DNA of 64,000 nucleotides, from the NCBI RefSeq assembly GCF_000308875.1, contig NZ_BAGL01000002.1, positions 1 through 64,000 on the forward strand. Reading direction: 5' to 3'. The position numbers and the translations under genes were made by a program. Origin of the DNA: Nocardia transvalensis NBRC 15921 (lineage in GTDB: Bacteria; Actinomycetota; Actinomycetes; Mycobacteriales; Mycobacteriaceae). The notes beneath the pieces were generated by a model. That model searched no databases. It was not told where the DNA came from and worked only from the letters and a program-made list of their open reading frames with translations. Of this stretch, positions 52,115 to 60,237 are shown in pieces. Positions within the stretch are counted from its first letter, which is position 1, and each line of letters starts with the position of its first letter.

Positions 52115-53836
52115 GTGACCGAGCAGCAAGTGGTGGCCCCGCCGAGCGCCGGGGATGTGCACGCCGACGAGACCCGCGGCTACACGTCTCCGGGGCCCGC
52201 GGCGCCGGACCTGCGGTCGGCCGACCGGCGTGACAAGCCGAGTCGCACGGATTCGCTGACCGCGCAGGCGTCCACGGTGATCGGCGGCCCGGTCGGCGAC
52301 CACGCCCTGATCGGCCGCACCCGCTTCTGGACGCCGCTGCGGGTGCTGCTCGCGTTCGCGGTGATCTTCCTGGCCCTGGGCTGGGCGGGTAAGGCCGGTT
52401 GCATCCAGCAGACCTCCGACGGCGCCGGCGGCCTGACGCTGGACTGGAACAACGGGCGGCAGTACGTCGCCATGTGCTACTCGGACACCGTGCCGCTCTA
52501 CGGCGCCGAACATCTCGACGAGGGCGCGTTCCCGTACAAGAAGAAGTGGACCGATTTCGGTTCCGACGGCAAGCCGCACACCCGGTACATGGAGTATCCG
52601 GTGCTGTCTGGCCTCTACCAGTACGCGGCGATGGAGGTCGGCAACGCCTGGCAGGCGTTGCGGCTGCCCGGGGCGCTGTCGGTGGTGGTGTATTTCAACG
52701 TCGCCGTCGTCGGGCTGGCGATGGCCTGGCTGGTGACGGTGTGGGCCTCGGCCCGGCTGTCCGCGCGGCGGGTGTGGGACGCCGCCCTGGTCGCCCTGTC
52801 GCCGCTGGTGCTGGTGCACGCGTTCACCAATTTCGACGCGCTGGCAACGGCTTTCGCGGCGACCGGCATGCTGGCCTGGGCGCGGCGGCGGCCGGTGCTG
52901 GCGGGTGTGCTGCTCGGTCTCGGCGGCGCGGCGAAGCTGTATCCGCTCCTGCTGCTGGGCCCGATCCTCGTGCTGTGCCTGCGCGCCGACGGCAGGCACC
53001 GGCTGCTGAGCCTGCGCGAGCGGTTGCGAGACCGCGGCGGAATCCGGCACGGGGTGCGCGAGTATCTGGCCGATGCGCAGCTGAGCCCGCTGCGATCCGC
53101 CGGGCTGGCGATCGGCGGGGCCGCCGCCTCCTGGCTGGTGGTGAATCTGCCGATCATGCTGCCGTTCCCGGCGGGCTGGCGAGAGTTCTTCCGCCTCAAC
53201 ACCGAACGCCACGCCGACCCGGATTCGGTGTACAACGTCATCACCTCGTTCACCGGCTGGCCGGGGCTCGACGGGCAACTGGCGGCGACCGAGAGCCCCA
53301 GCGTGCTGAACGCGGTCTCGCTGGCGCTGTTCGGATGCGCCTGCGCGGCCATCGCCTACATCGGCCTGACCGCCGCGCGGCGGCCGCGGGTGGCGCAGCT
53401 GATGTTCCTCGTCGTGGCGGCGTTCCTGCTGACCAACAAGGTGTGGAGCCCGCAGTACTCGCTGTGGCTGGTGCCGCTGGCGGTGCTGGCGCTGCCGCAT
53501 CGGCGAATCCTGCTGGCGTGGATGACGATCGACGCGCTGGTGTGGTTCCCGCGCATGTACTACTACCTGGGCACCGACAAGAAGGGCGTGCCCGAGCAGT
53601 GGTTCACCGGCACGGTGGTGGTGCGCGATCTGGTGGTGATCGGGCTGTGCGCGTTGATCATCCGGCAGATCTACCGGCCCGCCGAGGATCTGGTGCGCGG
53701 TGGCGGCGTCGACGATCCGGTGGGCGGCATCCTGGACCGCGCCGCCGACCCGCTGCTGCCATGGCTGCCGTCGTGGTTGCGTCCCGCGCCCACCTCGGGT
53801 GCCGCACCCGCCGCCGCCCTGACCCTGCGGCACTAG
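52115..53836 (+). CDS. GT87/DUF2029-type membrane glycosyltransferase (Rv0051-like)
   Basis: The 573-residue protein has an N-terminal cytosolic region of about 75 residues and about ten membrane helices. An early extracytoplasmic loop contains CYSDTVPLYGAEHLDEGAFP and YMEYPVLSGLYQY, typical of GT-C/DUF2029 mannosyltransferase-like proteins with acidic catalytic residues, and GGAAKLYPLLLLGP is conserved. It begins 12 bp after ponA1, as Rv0051 does after ponA1, so a cell-envelope sugar-transfer role linked to wall growth is plausible. A paralogue is at 58.3-59.7 kb. Start is a GTG. Confidence 0.87.
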   Translation: MTEQQVVAPPSAGDVHADETRGYTSPGPAAPDLRSADRRDKPSRTDSLTAQASTVIGGPVGDHALIGRTRFWTPLRVLLAFAVIFLALGWAGKAGCIQQTSDGAGGLTLDWNNGRQYVAMCYSDTVPLYGAEHLDEGAFPYKKKWTDFGSDGKPHTRYMEYPVLSGLYQYAAMEVGNAWQALRLPGALSVVVYFNVAVVGLAMAWLVTVWASARLSARRVWDAALVALSPLVLVHAFTNFDALATAFAATGMLAWARRRPVLAGVLLGLGGAAKLYPLLLLGPILVLCLRADGRHRLLSLRERLRDRGGIRHGVREYLADAQLSPLRSAGLAIGGAAASWLVVNLPIMLPFPAGWREFFRLNTERHADPDSVYNVITSFTGWPGLDGQLAATESPSVLNAVSLALFGCACAAIAYIGLTAARRPRVAQLMFLVVAAFLLTNKVWSPQYSLWLVPLAVLALPHRRILLAWMTIDALVWFPRMYYYLGTDKKGVPEQWFTGTVVVRDLVVIGLCALIIRQIYRPAEDLVRGGGVDDPVGGILDRAADPLLPWLPSWLRPAPTSGAAPAAALTLRH

Positions 53837-53878
53837 CGCGGCGGGGTCGCCGGGTGCTGGACAGCGGCAGCCGCATTC

Positions 53879-54009
53879 ATTTCCGGCAGTGGCTGTCACA
53901 TGTCAGCCCCGCAATCGCAGCCGCGTGCCTTTCCCGCAGCGGCTGTCACTCGTTCGTCCCGCAGCAGCTGCCAGGCGTTCGTCCCGCAGTCGCAGCCACG
54001 TGTCTTCCC
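53879..54009. repeat. Degenerate tandem repeats, 25-27 bp
   Basis: Five or so decayed units related to TTCCCGCAGCGGCTGTCAC and GTTCGTCCCGCAG fill much of the 260-bp gap after the GT87-type gene. No gene is evident in 53837-54096; the promoter of the PEP-mutase-like gene should lie at its right end. Confidence 0.55.
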
Positions 54010-54096
54010 CTCGTCAGTTGTGCGGGGACGGTGGTCCACTTTTCGGACGGCCGGGTGGACCTGTCATTACCGCGGCGGGCTGGAAAGATCGCTGGC

Positions 54097-54849
54097 ATGA
54101 CGACTTTCAGTGACAAGGCCACTGCGTTCCTCGCACTACACCGCCCCGGCGATCCGGCGATCCTGCCGACCGTGTGGGACGCGTGGTCGGCGAAGCTGGT
54201 GCAGGAGGCCGGTTTCGCGGGCCTGACGATCGGCAGCCACCCGCTGGCGGATTCGATGGGCAAGCCCGACGGGGAGGGCATGGCCTTCGCCGACGTCCTC
54301 GGCCGCGTCGCTGAGATCACGGCGGCCGTGGACATCCCCGTCTCGGTCGATCTGGAATCCGGTTACCAGCAGCCGCCGGCCCAGCTCATCGAGGGACTGC
54401 TGGAGGCCGGCGCGGTCGGCTTCAACCTCGAGGACACCGTGCACGCCGAGGGCGGCCGCCTGCGCGAGCCCCAGGAACACGCCGACCTGGTCGCCGCCCT
54501 GCGCCAGGCCGCCGACGCCACCGAGGTCCACGTGGTCATCAACGCCCGCACGGACCTGCTGCTGCGCGCCATCGGCGAGGAGGAGGGCCGCGTCGACCGC
54601 GCCATCGACCGCCTGCGGCTGGCCGCCGCGGCCGGTGCGGACGTGCTCTATCCGGTCGGCCGCCACGACGCCGACACCCAGCGCCGCCTCTGCACCGAAC
54701 TCCCCCTCCCCGTCAACGCGATCGGCCTCCCCGCCGACGACGACCGCGCCACCCTCGCCGAACTAGGCGTCGCCCGAGTAAGTTTCGGCCCCTTCCTCCA
54801 GCGCACCCTCAGCACGGAGGTCGAGCGCCTCCTCACCCGCTGGCGCTGA
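54097..54849 (+). CDS. Isocitrate lyase/PEP mutase superfamily protein
   Basis: The 250-residue TIM-barrel protein has PTVWDAWSAKLVQEAGFAGL, SLADSMGKPDG-type active-site loop (HPLADSMGKPDGEGMAFADV), VSVDLESGYQ with the metal-binding acid, GFNLEDTVHAEGGRLREP and INARTDLLLR. These match the phosphonomutase/oxaloacetate-decarboxylase/2-methylisocitrate-lyase-like clan that cleaves or rearranges C-C or C-P bonds with Mg2+. The exact reaction is not predictable. It follows a degenerate repeat gap and is followed by a composite repeat region. Confidence 0.88.
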   Translation: MTTFSDKATAFLALHRPGDPAILPTVWDAWSAKLVQEAGFAGLTIGSHPLADSMGKPDGEGMAFADVLGRVAEITAAVDIPVSVDLESGYQQPPAQLIEGLLEAGAVGFNLEDTVHAEGGRLREPQEHADLVAALRQAADATEVHVVINARTDLLLRAIGEEEGRVDRAIDRLRLAAAAGADVLYPVGRHDADTQRRLCTELPLPVNAIGLPADDDRATLAELGVARVSFGPFLQRTLSTEVERLLTRWR

Positions 54850-54895
54850 CCACACTCCCGCCCCCTTGGCCCCGCCCCTTCCACCCTCGGCCCTG

Positions 54896-55057
54896 CCAAC
54901 CGCTCGCCCCTCTTCGGCCCTGCCAACCGCTCGCCCTTCTTCGGCACGGCCAACCGCTCGCCCTTCTTCGGCACGGCCAACCGCTCGCCCCCCTTCGGCA
55001 CGGCCAACCGCTCGCCCCTCTTCGGCTCGGCCCATCGCTTCTCCTGTTTCCGGCACG
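54896..55057. repeat. 27-bp tandem array (five units plus a decayed sixth)
   Basis: Units of exactly 27 bp start at 54896, 54923, 54950, 54977 and 55004, each beginning CCAACCGCTCGCCC and ending near TTCGGCACGG or variants. A decayed sixth (55031-55057) runs into the left end of the repeat element at 55047. In one minus-strand frame the array would encode a 9-residue repeat GERLAVPKK, but I regard it as non-coding. Confidence 0.8.
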
Positions 55058-55189
55058 CTTTTGGCCGGAAACGACAGCCGCCGCGGCGGGCCCCGGCCAA
55101 AAGCGTGCCGGGGAAAGCAATCCGTAGCGTGCCGGGGAAAGCATCCGGCGCGTGCCGGGGAAAGCATCCGTAGCGTGCCGGGGAAAGGT
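55047..55189. repeat. Opposed repeat-element copies plus four tandem 23-bp end units
   Basis: TTTCCGGCACGCTTTTGGCCGGAAA (55047-55071) and an inverted CCCCGGCCAAAAGCGTGCCGGGG (55091-55113) can pair with each other over the shared core. The right end GCGTGCCGGGGAAAGCATCC is then reiterated with units at 55103, 55127, 55150 and a partial one at 55173. The whole 54850-55203 gap (354 bp) between convergent genes consists of this and the 27-bp array. Confidence 0.8.
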
Positions 55190-55203
55190 ATGGCCGCGGG
55201 TGA

Positions 55204-56286
55204 TCACGCTGCGGGCGCGCTCGCGTAAGCCGGGTAGTCCGTGTACCCCTCGGCGGTGCGCCCGTAGAGCACGTGCTCGCGGATCGGGGCCAGGGGCAGG
55301 GCATGGGTGATTCGGTGCACCAGGTCGGGATTCGAGATGAAGGCACGGCCGAAGGACACCAGGTCGGCGTGGCCCGCGCGCAGGACGCGGTCCGCGTCGG
55401 CGGCGGTGGTCGGCTCGCGGTTCTCGCCGACGTTGGCGATCAGGGCGCCCCGCCACCGCGGGCGCAGATCGGCGAGGGCCGGATAGTCGTCGTTATCGGT
55501 GAGGTGCAGGTAGGCCAGGTCGCGGCCGTCCAGCTCGGTGACCAGCGCGCGGTACAGCGGCGCGGGATCGTCCTCCCGCATCCCGAACTGCGGGTTGCCG
55601 GGCGACAGCCGGATGGCCGTGCGATGCGAACCGACCTGCGCCGCAACGGCATCGGTGACCTCGAGCGCGAATCGCATCCGATTCGCGAGCGACCCGCCGT
55701 ACTCGTCGGTGCGCAGATTGGTGTTGTCGGCGAGGAACTGATGCACCAGATAGCTGTTGGCGGCGTGGATCTCGACACCGTCGAAGCCCGCCGCGAGCGC
55801 ATTGCCCGCGGCCGCCGCGAAATGCTCGACCGCTGTGGCGATCTCGGCGCGGGTCATCGCGCGCGGGACGAGCGACTCCGCCTTCCCGCCGTCGATGAGG
55901 TGCAGCACATCGCCGTCGGACACCGCGGAGGGCCCGGCCGGCAGCGACCCGTCGATCCGGGCCAGCGGATGTCCCTTGCGCCCGCCGTGCATCAACTGGG
56001 CGAAGATCCGCCCGCCCGCGGCGTGCACGGCCTCGGTCACCCGCCGCCAGGCCGCCACGTGCTCGGCGGTCTGCAGGCCCGGCACCCATGCCTCGCTCTG
56101 ACCGCTGGAATGCGGCCAGATCCCCTCGGTGACGATCAGCCCCGCCGCCGCGCGCTGCGCGTAGTAGTCGGCGACATCGGCGGTGGGCGATCCGTCGGCG
56201 TGCGAGCGCAGGCGGGTCATCGGCGACATCACGACCCGGTTCGGGAGGGCGAGGCGGTCGGTGCGGTATTCGGTCAGCAGCGTCAT
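55204..56286 (-). CDS. Old yellow enzyme-type alkene reductase
   Basis: The 360-residue FMN barrel of the OYE/NemA class has VVMSPMTRLRSHADGSPT (FMN contacts), FAQLMHGGRKGH, the HAAN motif GVEIHAANSYLVHQFL carrying substrate-binding His/Asn, TDEYGGSLANRMRF and the phosphate-binding DLVSFGRAFISNPDL. It reduces activated C=C bonds with NADPH. The ATG at 56286 is chosen; a longer start would cover the operator. It is divergent from a MerR regulator, whose operator probably covers this gene's promoter. Confidence 0.93.
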   Translation of the reverse strand: MTLLTEYRTDRLALPNRVVMSPMTRLRSHADGSPTADVADYYAQRAAAGLIVTEGIWPHSSGQSEAWVPGLQTAEHVAAWRRVTEAVHAAGGRIFAQLMHGGRKGHPLARIDGSLPAGPSAVSDGDVLHLIDGGKAESLVPRAMTRAEIATAVEHFAAAAGNALAAGFDGVEIHAANSYLVHQFLADNTNLRTDEYGGSLANRMRFALEVTDAVAAQVGSHRTAIRLSPGNPQFGMREDDPAPLYRALVTELDGRDLAYLHLTDNDDYPALADLRPRWRGALIANVGENREPTTAADADRVLRAGHADLVSFGRAFISNPDLVHRITHALPLAPIREHVLYGRTAEGYTDYPAYASAPAA

Positions 56287-56300
56287 GCGCGTACCGTAAA

Positions 56301-56320
56301 ACCTGACATCAATGTGAGGT
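56301..56320. promoter_or_regulatory. MerR-type operator ACCTGACATCAATGTGAGGT
   Basis: A 20-bp dyad (ACCTGACAT / ATGTGAGGT, one mismatch, 2-bp centre) is located in the 49-bp gap between the divergent reductase and MerR genes. Length and position fit a MerR-family site. Confidence 0.65.
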
Positions 56321-56335
56321 GCAAGGAGCGAGACC

Positions 56336-56704
56336 GTGCGCATCGGTGACCTGGCGCGACGGACCGGGGTGAGCGTCCGGTCGCTGCGCTACTACGAGAG
56401 CCAGAACCTGCTGGCCGCCACCCGGACCGGCGGAGGCCAGCGCGAGTACCCGGAGTCGGCGGTGGACCGCGTGGTCCGCATCCAGGAGCTGTTCGCCGCC
56501 GGACTGCACAGCCGCACCATATCCGAACTGCTCCCCTGCATCCACGACACCGACGGCACGCCCAGCGCCGCGGCCACCCCGTGGCTGACCGAAACGCTGA
56601 CCGCCGAACGCGCCCGCATCGACACCGCCATCAAGGACCTGCACCGAGCCCGCGAGGTCCTGGACGGCGTCATCCACGCCGCCGAGGGCGACCCGGGGAC
56701 CTGA
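56336..56704 (+). CDS. MerR-family transcriptional regulator
   Basis: The 122-residue protein has the MerR winged HTH (RIGDLARRTGVSVRSLRYYE, LLAATRTGGGQREYPESAVD), a linker helix and a C-terminal coiled coil (TAERARIDTAIKDLHRAREV). A Cys in LLPCIHDTDGTPS could sense electrophiles. GTG start with GCAAGGAGCG upstream. It probably activates or represses the divergent OYE-type reductase in response to reactive alkenes; this is inferred from layout. Confidence 0.92.
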   Translation: MRIGDLARRTGVSVRSLRYYESQNLLAATRTGGGQREYPESAVDRVVRIQELFAAGLHSRTISELLPCIHDTDGTPSAAATPWLTETLTAERARIDTAIKDLHRAREVLDGVIHAAEGDPGT

Positions 56705-56710
56705 GACAGC

Positions 56711-57658
56711 TCAGCGGTTACCGACAGCCACCACGGGACGCTCGGTTTCCCCGGAACTCGCGGCGAGTTCCAGTGCCCGATCGTCGTCACGGTGGTCACC
56801 CCGGGTGCGACGGGAGGCCAGGATCATGCCGAGCACACCCACCGCCAGCCCGGCGATTGTCAACGGGCGCAACGATTGTCCGATGATCAGCCACGCCATG
56901 AGCGCGGTGACGGCCGGGGTCGCGAAGAACAGCTTGCCCACCCGGGTCGTGTCCCAGCGCCGCAGCATGGCGTTGAGCAACAGGAACGCACCCATCGAGT
57001 TGATCAGAACCATCCACACCAGCACGATGGCCAGCGAAGCCGGATCGCTGACATGAAAATCCTTGTGCACCACCGCGAGTAGTCCCACGATGGGCGCACT
57101 GGCCAGCACGTGGACGGCCGTGGAACTGCGGGAGTCGATGGCCGGCGTGAAGCGCTTCTGATACACCGTCCCCAGGCTCAATCCCAAAAGCCCGACGACA
57201 CACAGCAATACCCCCGCCAGCGAGAAGGCCGACTGGTCGGCGACGGCCAAACCGACTCCGACACCGCCGATTCCGAAGCCCAGCCACTGCCGGACCGAGA
57301 CCTTCTCGCCGAGTACGCGGCCCGCGAACAAGGCGATCACCACCGGATTCAGGCCCTGCACAAGCGAAATCACCGCCGCCGACACGTGATCGGCCATCGC
57401 GGTATAGAACGCGCTGAACTGCACCAGTTGCATCAGCAGCCCGGCGACGATCGCATGTCCCAGCTGCGCCCCGCGCGGCCACCGGGCGCCCACCGCCAGC
57501 GCGTACAGCGTGAGCGCCACACCGGCCAGCCCGAACCGGGCGAACAGGACCAGGAACGGCGGCGCGGCCCCCACCCCGACGATTCCGACGATGAACGCAC
57601 TGCTCCACATGAGTACGAAGGCCGTCGGCGCGACCGTATCCATCAGGCGATTCTGCAC
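56711..57658 (-). CDS. EamA-family (DMT) transporter
   Basis: The 315-residue protein has ten membrane helices in two EamA repeats: TAFVLMWSSAFIVGIVGVGA and ISLVQGLNPVVIALFAGRVL in the first, LLCVVGLLGLSLGTVYQKRF and PAVTALMAWLIIGQSLRPLT in the second. A hydrophilic tail (RRTRGDHRDDDRALELAASS) follows. The GTG at 57658 is preceded by TTGGGAGGC at good spacing; an ATG five codons later is the alternative. Export of a metabolite or amino acid is typical. It is divergent from a CGNR regulator, with GGTTAC sites between, so probably regulated by it. It ends 6 bp past the MerR gene, convergent. Confidence 0.9.
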   Translation of the reverse strand: MQNRLMDTVAPTAFVLMWSSAFIVGIVGVGAAPPFLVLFARFGLAGVALTLYALAVGARWPRGAQLGHAIVAGLLMQLVQFSAFYTAMADHVSAAVISLVQGLNPVVIALFAGRVLGEKVSVRQWLGFGIGGVGVGLAVADQSAFSLAGVLLCVVGLLGLSLGTVYQKRFTPAIDSRSSTAVHVLASAPIVGLLAVVHKDFHVSDPASLAIVLVWMVLINSMGAFLLLNAMLRRWDTTRVGKLFFATPAVTALMAWLIIGQSLRPLTIAGLAVGVLGMILASRRTRGDHRDDDRALELAASSGETERPVVAVGNR

Positions 57659-57687
57659 AACGCCTCCCAAGAATAACCATCTAGAAC

Positions 57688-57734
57688 GGTTACTACCGTG
57701 ACAGCCGTGTACGTAACCTGTCAAGGTGGTTACC
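57688..57734. promoter_or_regulatory. Three GGTTAC/GTAACC half-sites between EamA and CGNR genes
   Basis: GGTTAC at 57688-57693, GTAACC at 57713-57718 and GGTTAC at 57729-57734 lie in the 76-bp divergent gap; the first two form an inverted pair with a 19-bp spacer. Candidate sites for the CGNR regulator. Confidence 0.5.
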
Positions 57735-58289
57735 ATGGGAGATATGTTCACCTTCGTCAGCGGCAATCTCGCGCTGGACTTCGCCGGCACGGTCCATTCC
57801 CGGCGCGAGGACCCCCGCGAACGACTGCTCACCCCCGCCGACCTCGGGCGCTGGCTGGTCGAGGCGAACCTGGCCGACAGCGCCCCGGACTGCGACGACG
57901 CCGCCCTGCGCCGCGCGATCGAGGTGCGCGAGGCCGCCTACCGCCTGGCCTCGGCCGCCCTGCGCGACGTCCCGCTCGCCGAGGCCGACCGCACGCTGAT
58001 CAACGAGACGGCCCGGGGCGAACTCCCCCGCCTCACCCTCCGCTCGGACGGCAGCGTCGCCCGCACCGGAACCGTCGACACGGCCCTCACCGCTGTCGCC
58101 CGCGCGGCCATCGAACTACTCGGCAGCCCCGACCACGCCCGGGTCAAGGAGTGTGGCCGCCCCGCCTGCACCCGCCTGTACATCGACACCTCCCGCGCGG
58201 GCACCCGCCGCTGGTGCGAAATGGCCCGCTGCGGCAACCGCGCCAAGAGCGCCGCCTTCCGCGCCCGCCAACCACATGATCAGCGATAA
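57735..58289 (+). CDS. CGNR zinc-finger (ABATE) regulator
   Basis: The 184-residue protein has an N-terminal ABATE sensor domain (MFTFVSGNLALDFAGTVHSR, LTPADLGRWLVEANL) and a C-terminal CGNR zinc finger: CGRPACTRLYIDTSRAGTRR followed by WCEMARCGNRAKSAAFR, with four Cys ligands and the CGNR name motif. These regulate stress-response genes in Actinobacteria. ATG 57735 is used; an ATG at 57744 would remove three residues. It is divergent from the EamA exporter and overlaps the convergent GT87 gene by 10 bp. Confidence 0.9.
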   Translation: MGDMFTFVSGNLALDFAGTVHSRREDPRERLLTPADLGRWLVEANLADSAPDCDDAALRRAIEVREAAYRLASAALRDVPLAEADRTLINETARGELPRLTLRSDGSVARTGTVDTALTAVARAAIELLGSPDHARVKECGRPACTRLYIDTSRAGTRRWCEMARCGNRAKSAAFRARQPHDQR

Positions 58290-59665
58290 ACCGAAACCAG
58301 CTCTCCCCGTGGATAACTGGGCAACGGCGCGGGAACGGGACGACTCCCCCGCGGACTCGCACGCAGGAAGGCGAAGAAGAAGAACACCAGCAGCAGCGCC
58401 CTCCCCCACACCCCGAACTGCACGATGTGCTCCTGCAACTCCGCCGACTCCCCCTGCCCCAGGGCATAGAAATAGCGGAAGACGCCGACCCCGATGGCCG
58501 CATCGGCCACCAGATACGCGGCGACCGCCGACCACGGCACCCGCAGCAGCACCAGGAACGGGATCAGCCACAGCGTGTACTGCGGCGAATGCACCTTGTG
58601 GAACAACAGGAATCCACACAGCATCGCCCCACTCACACCGACCCACGGATAGGGCGACCCCGAGCCGTACCGCCACCAGCCCACACCCACCGCGACCACG
58701 AACGCCACCAGCACGAGCAGCGGCGAGGCAGCCGACACCACATCCTGGAAGGACTCCTCGGCGCCCGGCGCGTCGCCGAACATCGGCCGCAATCCCCAGT
58801 ACCAGATGGAATTCGTGGTGATGTCGGCCTGACGCAACTGCTGGAAGGTGATCGAGGCGCGCCACCCCTCGTAGCCCGCGAGAGCGAACGGCAGGTTGAC
58901 CGCCACCACCGTCGCCACCGCGGCGCCCAGCACCGCGAGCGCCCCGCGCACGTCGTAGCCGCGGACCGGCCCCACCCGGATACCGTCGCGCGGTTCGTCC
59001 CCGCGGGTCAGGACGTACATCAGCAGTGGCAGCACGAAGATGCCCGGATACAACTTCAGGCAGAAGCCGATCCCCAGCAGTACGGCGGCGGCGATTCCCC
59101 TGGCCCGCAACGAATATCGGGTCAGCGCGGTAACCACATACACCGCGGCCACCGATGTGCACACGACCGGCAGCTCCCAGTTGTGGAAGGCGTAGAGCAG
59201 CAGCGGCGGCCCCGCGGCCCACAGCAGCGCGGCGGCGCCCGACATCCGGCCCAGCAACCACGCCGTCAGCAGCGCGAACGGCGCGAGCAACAGCGCCGAG
59301 TGCAACAGGAACGCCGCGTCGTCGTCGGCGCCCGCCGCGCCGAGCCACATCAGCAATCCACTGAGTACCGGGTATTCCACAGCACCGCCGGTCAGGGTGC
59401 CGTCCGGCGTGATGCCACCGCTGATATACGGGAAGATGTGCTCGTTGATACCGCGGCCGAGCCACAGGAATTGGATATCCGAATAGCAGACATCGGAATC
59501 CTTGATGCGGTCGAACAGCTCGCTGCGACCGTCGGCGTCGAACGGCCCGCCGGCGCAGCGCGCCTTGTTCAGATAGGCGAACACCAGCATCAGGCCGCAC
59601 ATCAGCGTCGCGGCGACGGCGGCGGCCCGGCCCACCGGGCGCAGGACGTCCGCACGGTTCGACAT
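58280..59665 (-). CDS. GT87/DUF2029-type membrane glycosyltransferase
   Basis: The 461-residue polytopic protein has about ten membrane segments. The first extracytoplasmic loop holds DADGRSELFDRIKDSDVCYS and YISGGITPDGTLTGGAVEYP, resembling the paralogue at 52.1 kb (both have CYSD and VEYPVLSG). GIGFCLKLYPGIFVLPLLMY matches its AKLYP motif, and LLFHKVHSPQYTLWLIPFLV its SPQY segment. It is probably a polyprenyl-phosphate-sugar-dependent transferase for envelope glycans. Start ATG 59665 or the GTG three codons earlier. It is divergent from the rpsF operon. Confidence 0.87.
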   Translation of the reverse strand: MSNRADVLRPVGRAAAVAATLMCGLMLVFAYLNKARCAGGPFDADGRSELFDRIKDSDVCYSDIQFLWLGRGINEHIFPYISGGITPDGTLTGGAVEYPVLSGLLMWLGAAGADDDAAFLLHSALLLAPFALLTAWLLGRMSGAAALLWAAGPPLLLYAFHNWELPVVCTSVAAVYVVTALTRYSLRARGIAAAVLLGIGFCLKLYPGIFVLPLLMYVLTRGDEPRDGIRVGPVRGYDVRGALAVLGAAVATVVAVNLPFALAGYEGWRASITFQQLRQADITTNSIWYWGLRPMFGDAPGAEESFQDVVSAASPLLVLVAFVVAVGVGWWRYGSGSPYPWVGVSGAMLCGFLLFHKVHSPQYTLWLIPFLVLLRVPWSAVAAYLVADAAIGVGVFRYFYALGQGESAELQEHIVQFGVWGRALLLVFFFFAFLRASPRGSRPVPAPLPSYPRGELVSVYR

Positions 59666-59763
59666 GGGGACCACGATATGTGTCGCGCTCCGTGCCCGCC
59701 CACATTCCGTTCCGGACGGAGATCGATTTCGTCGCGGAACACCAGCTCATGTAGCCTTGGCGG

Positions 59764-59807
59764 GTTGCTGACGCAACGACCCTCCTGCCCACGGACCGTC
59801 CGTGGGC
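59764..59807 (+). promoter_or_regulatory. rpsF leader hairpins
   Basis: GTTGCTGACGCAAC (59764-59777) and a stronger GCCCACGGA-CCG-TCCGTGGGC stem (59787-59807, 9 bp) precede the rpsF ribosome-binding site. The CCG loop recalls the CCG motif bound by the S6:S18 complex in other bacteria, so autoregulation is a possibility. Confidence 0.5.
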
Positions 59808-59839
59808 CGTTTCCAGTCCACAGGAGGTGATGGGTTCCC

Positions 59840-60130
59840 GTGCGTCAATACGAAGTGATGGTCATTCTCGATCCGAACCTGGACGAGCGCACCGTCGGTC
59901 CGAACCTGGACAAGATGCTGAGCGTGGTCTCGCAGCAAGGTGGCAAGGTCGACAAGGTCGACATCTGGGGCCGCCGTCGTCTCGCCTACGAGATCTCCAA
60001 GCGCGCCGAAGGCATCTACGCGGTCGTCGATCTGACCGCCGAGCCCGACACGGTGAGCGAACTCGACCGCCAGCTGGGTCTGAACGAGTCGGTGCTGCGC
60101 ACCAAGGTGCTGCGCAACGACAAGAAGTAG
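59840..60130 (+). CDS. rpsF: 30S ribosomal protein S6
   Basis: The 96-residue protein begins [18 protein letters not shown] and contains [20 protein letters not shown], the standard S6 pattern. It sits in the 30S platform bound to S18. GTG start after a strong AGGAGGTGATGG. First gene of the rpsF-ssb-rpsR-rplI cluster, as in mycobacteria. Confidence 0.98.
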   Translation: MRQYEVMVILDPNLDERTVGPNLDKMLSVVSQQGGKVDKVDIWGRRRLAYEISKRAEGIYAVVDLTAEPDTVSELDRQLGLNESVLRTKVLRNDKK

Positions 60131-60237
60131 ATCCCCGCTCGGAGAGCGAACTGCACTCGTACTAGTCGGTGCCTGTCTCTAGGCTCTAGCGCAACGGACG
60201 AGTGCACCGCGGACTGCACCGAGGAGCAGGAGGAATC

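Noticed and set aside
54648..55346. A 232-codon minus-strand frame with repeats of GERLAVPKK
   Set aside because: The repeats are the 27-bp non-coding array read in frame; the frame overlaps two real genes on either side and has no conserved features.
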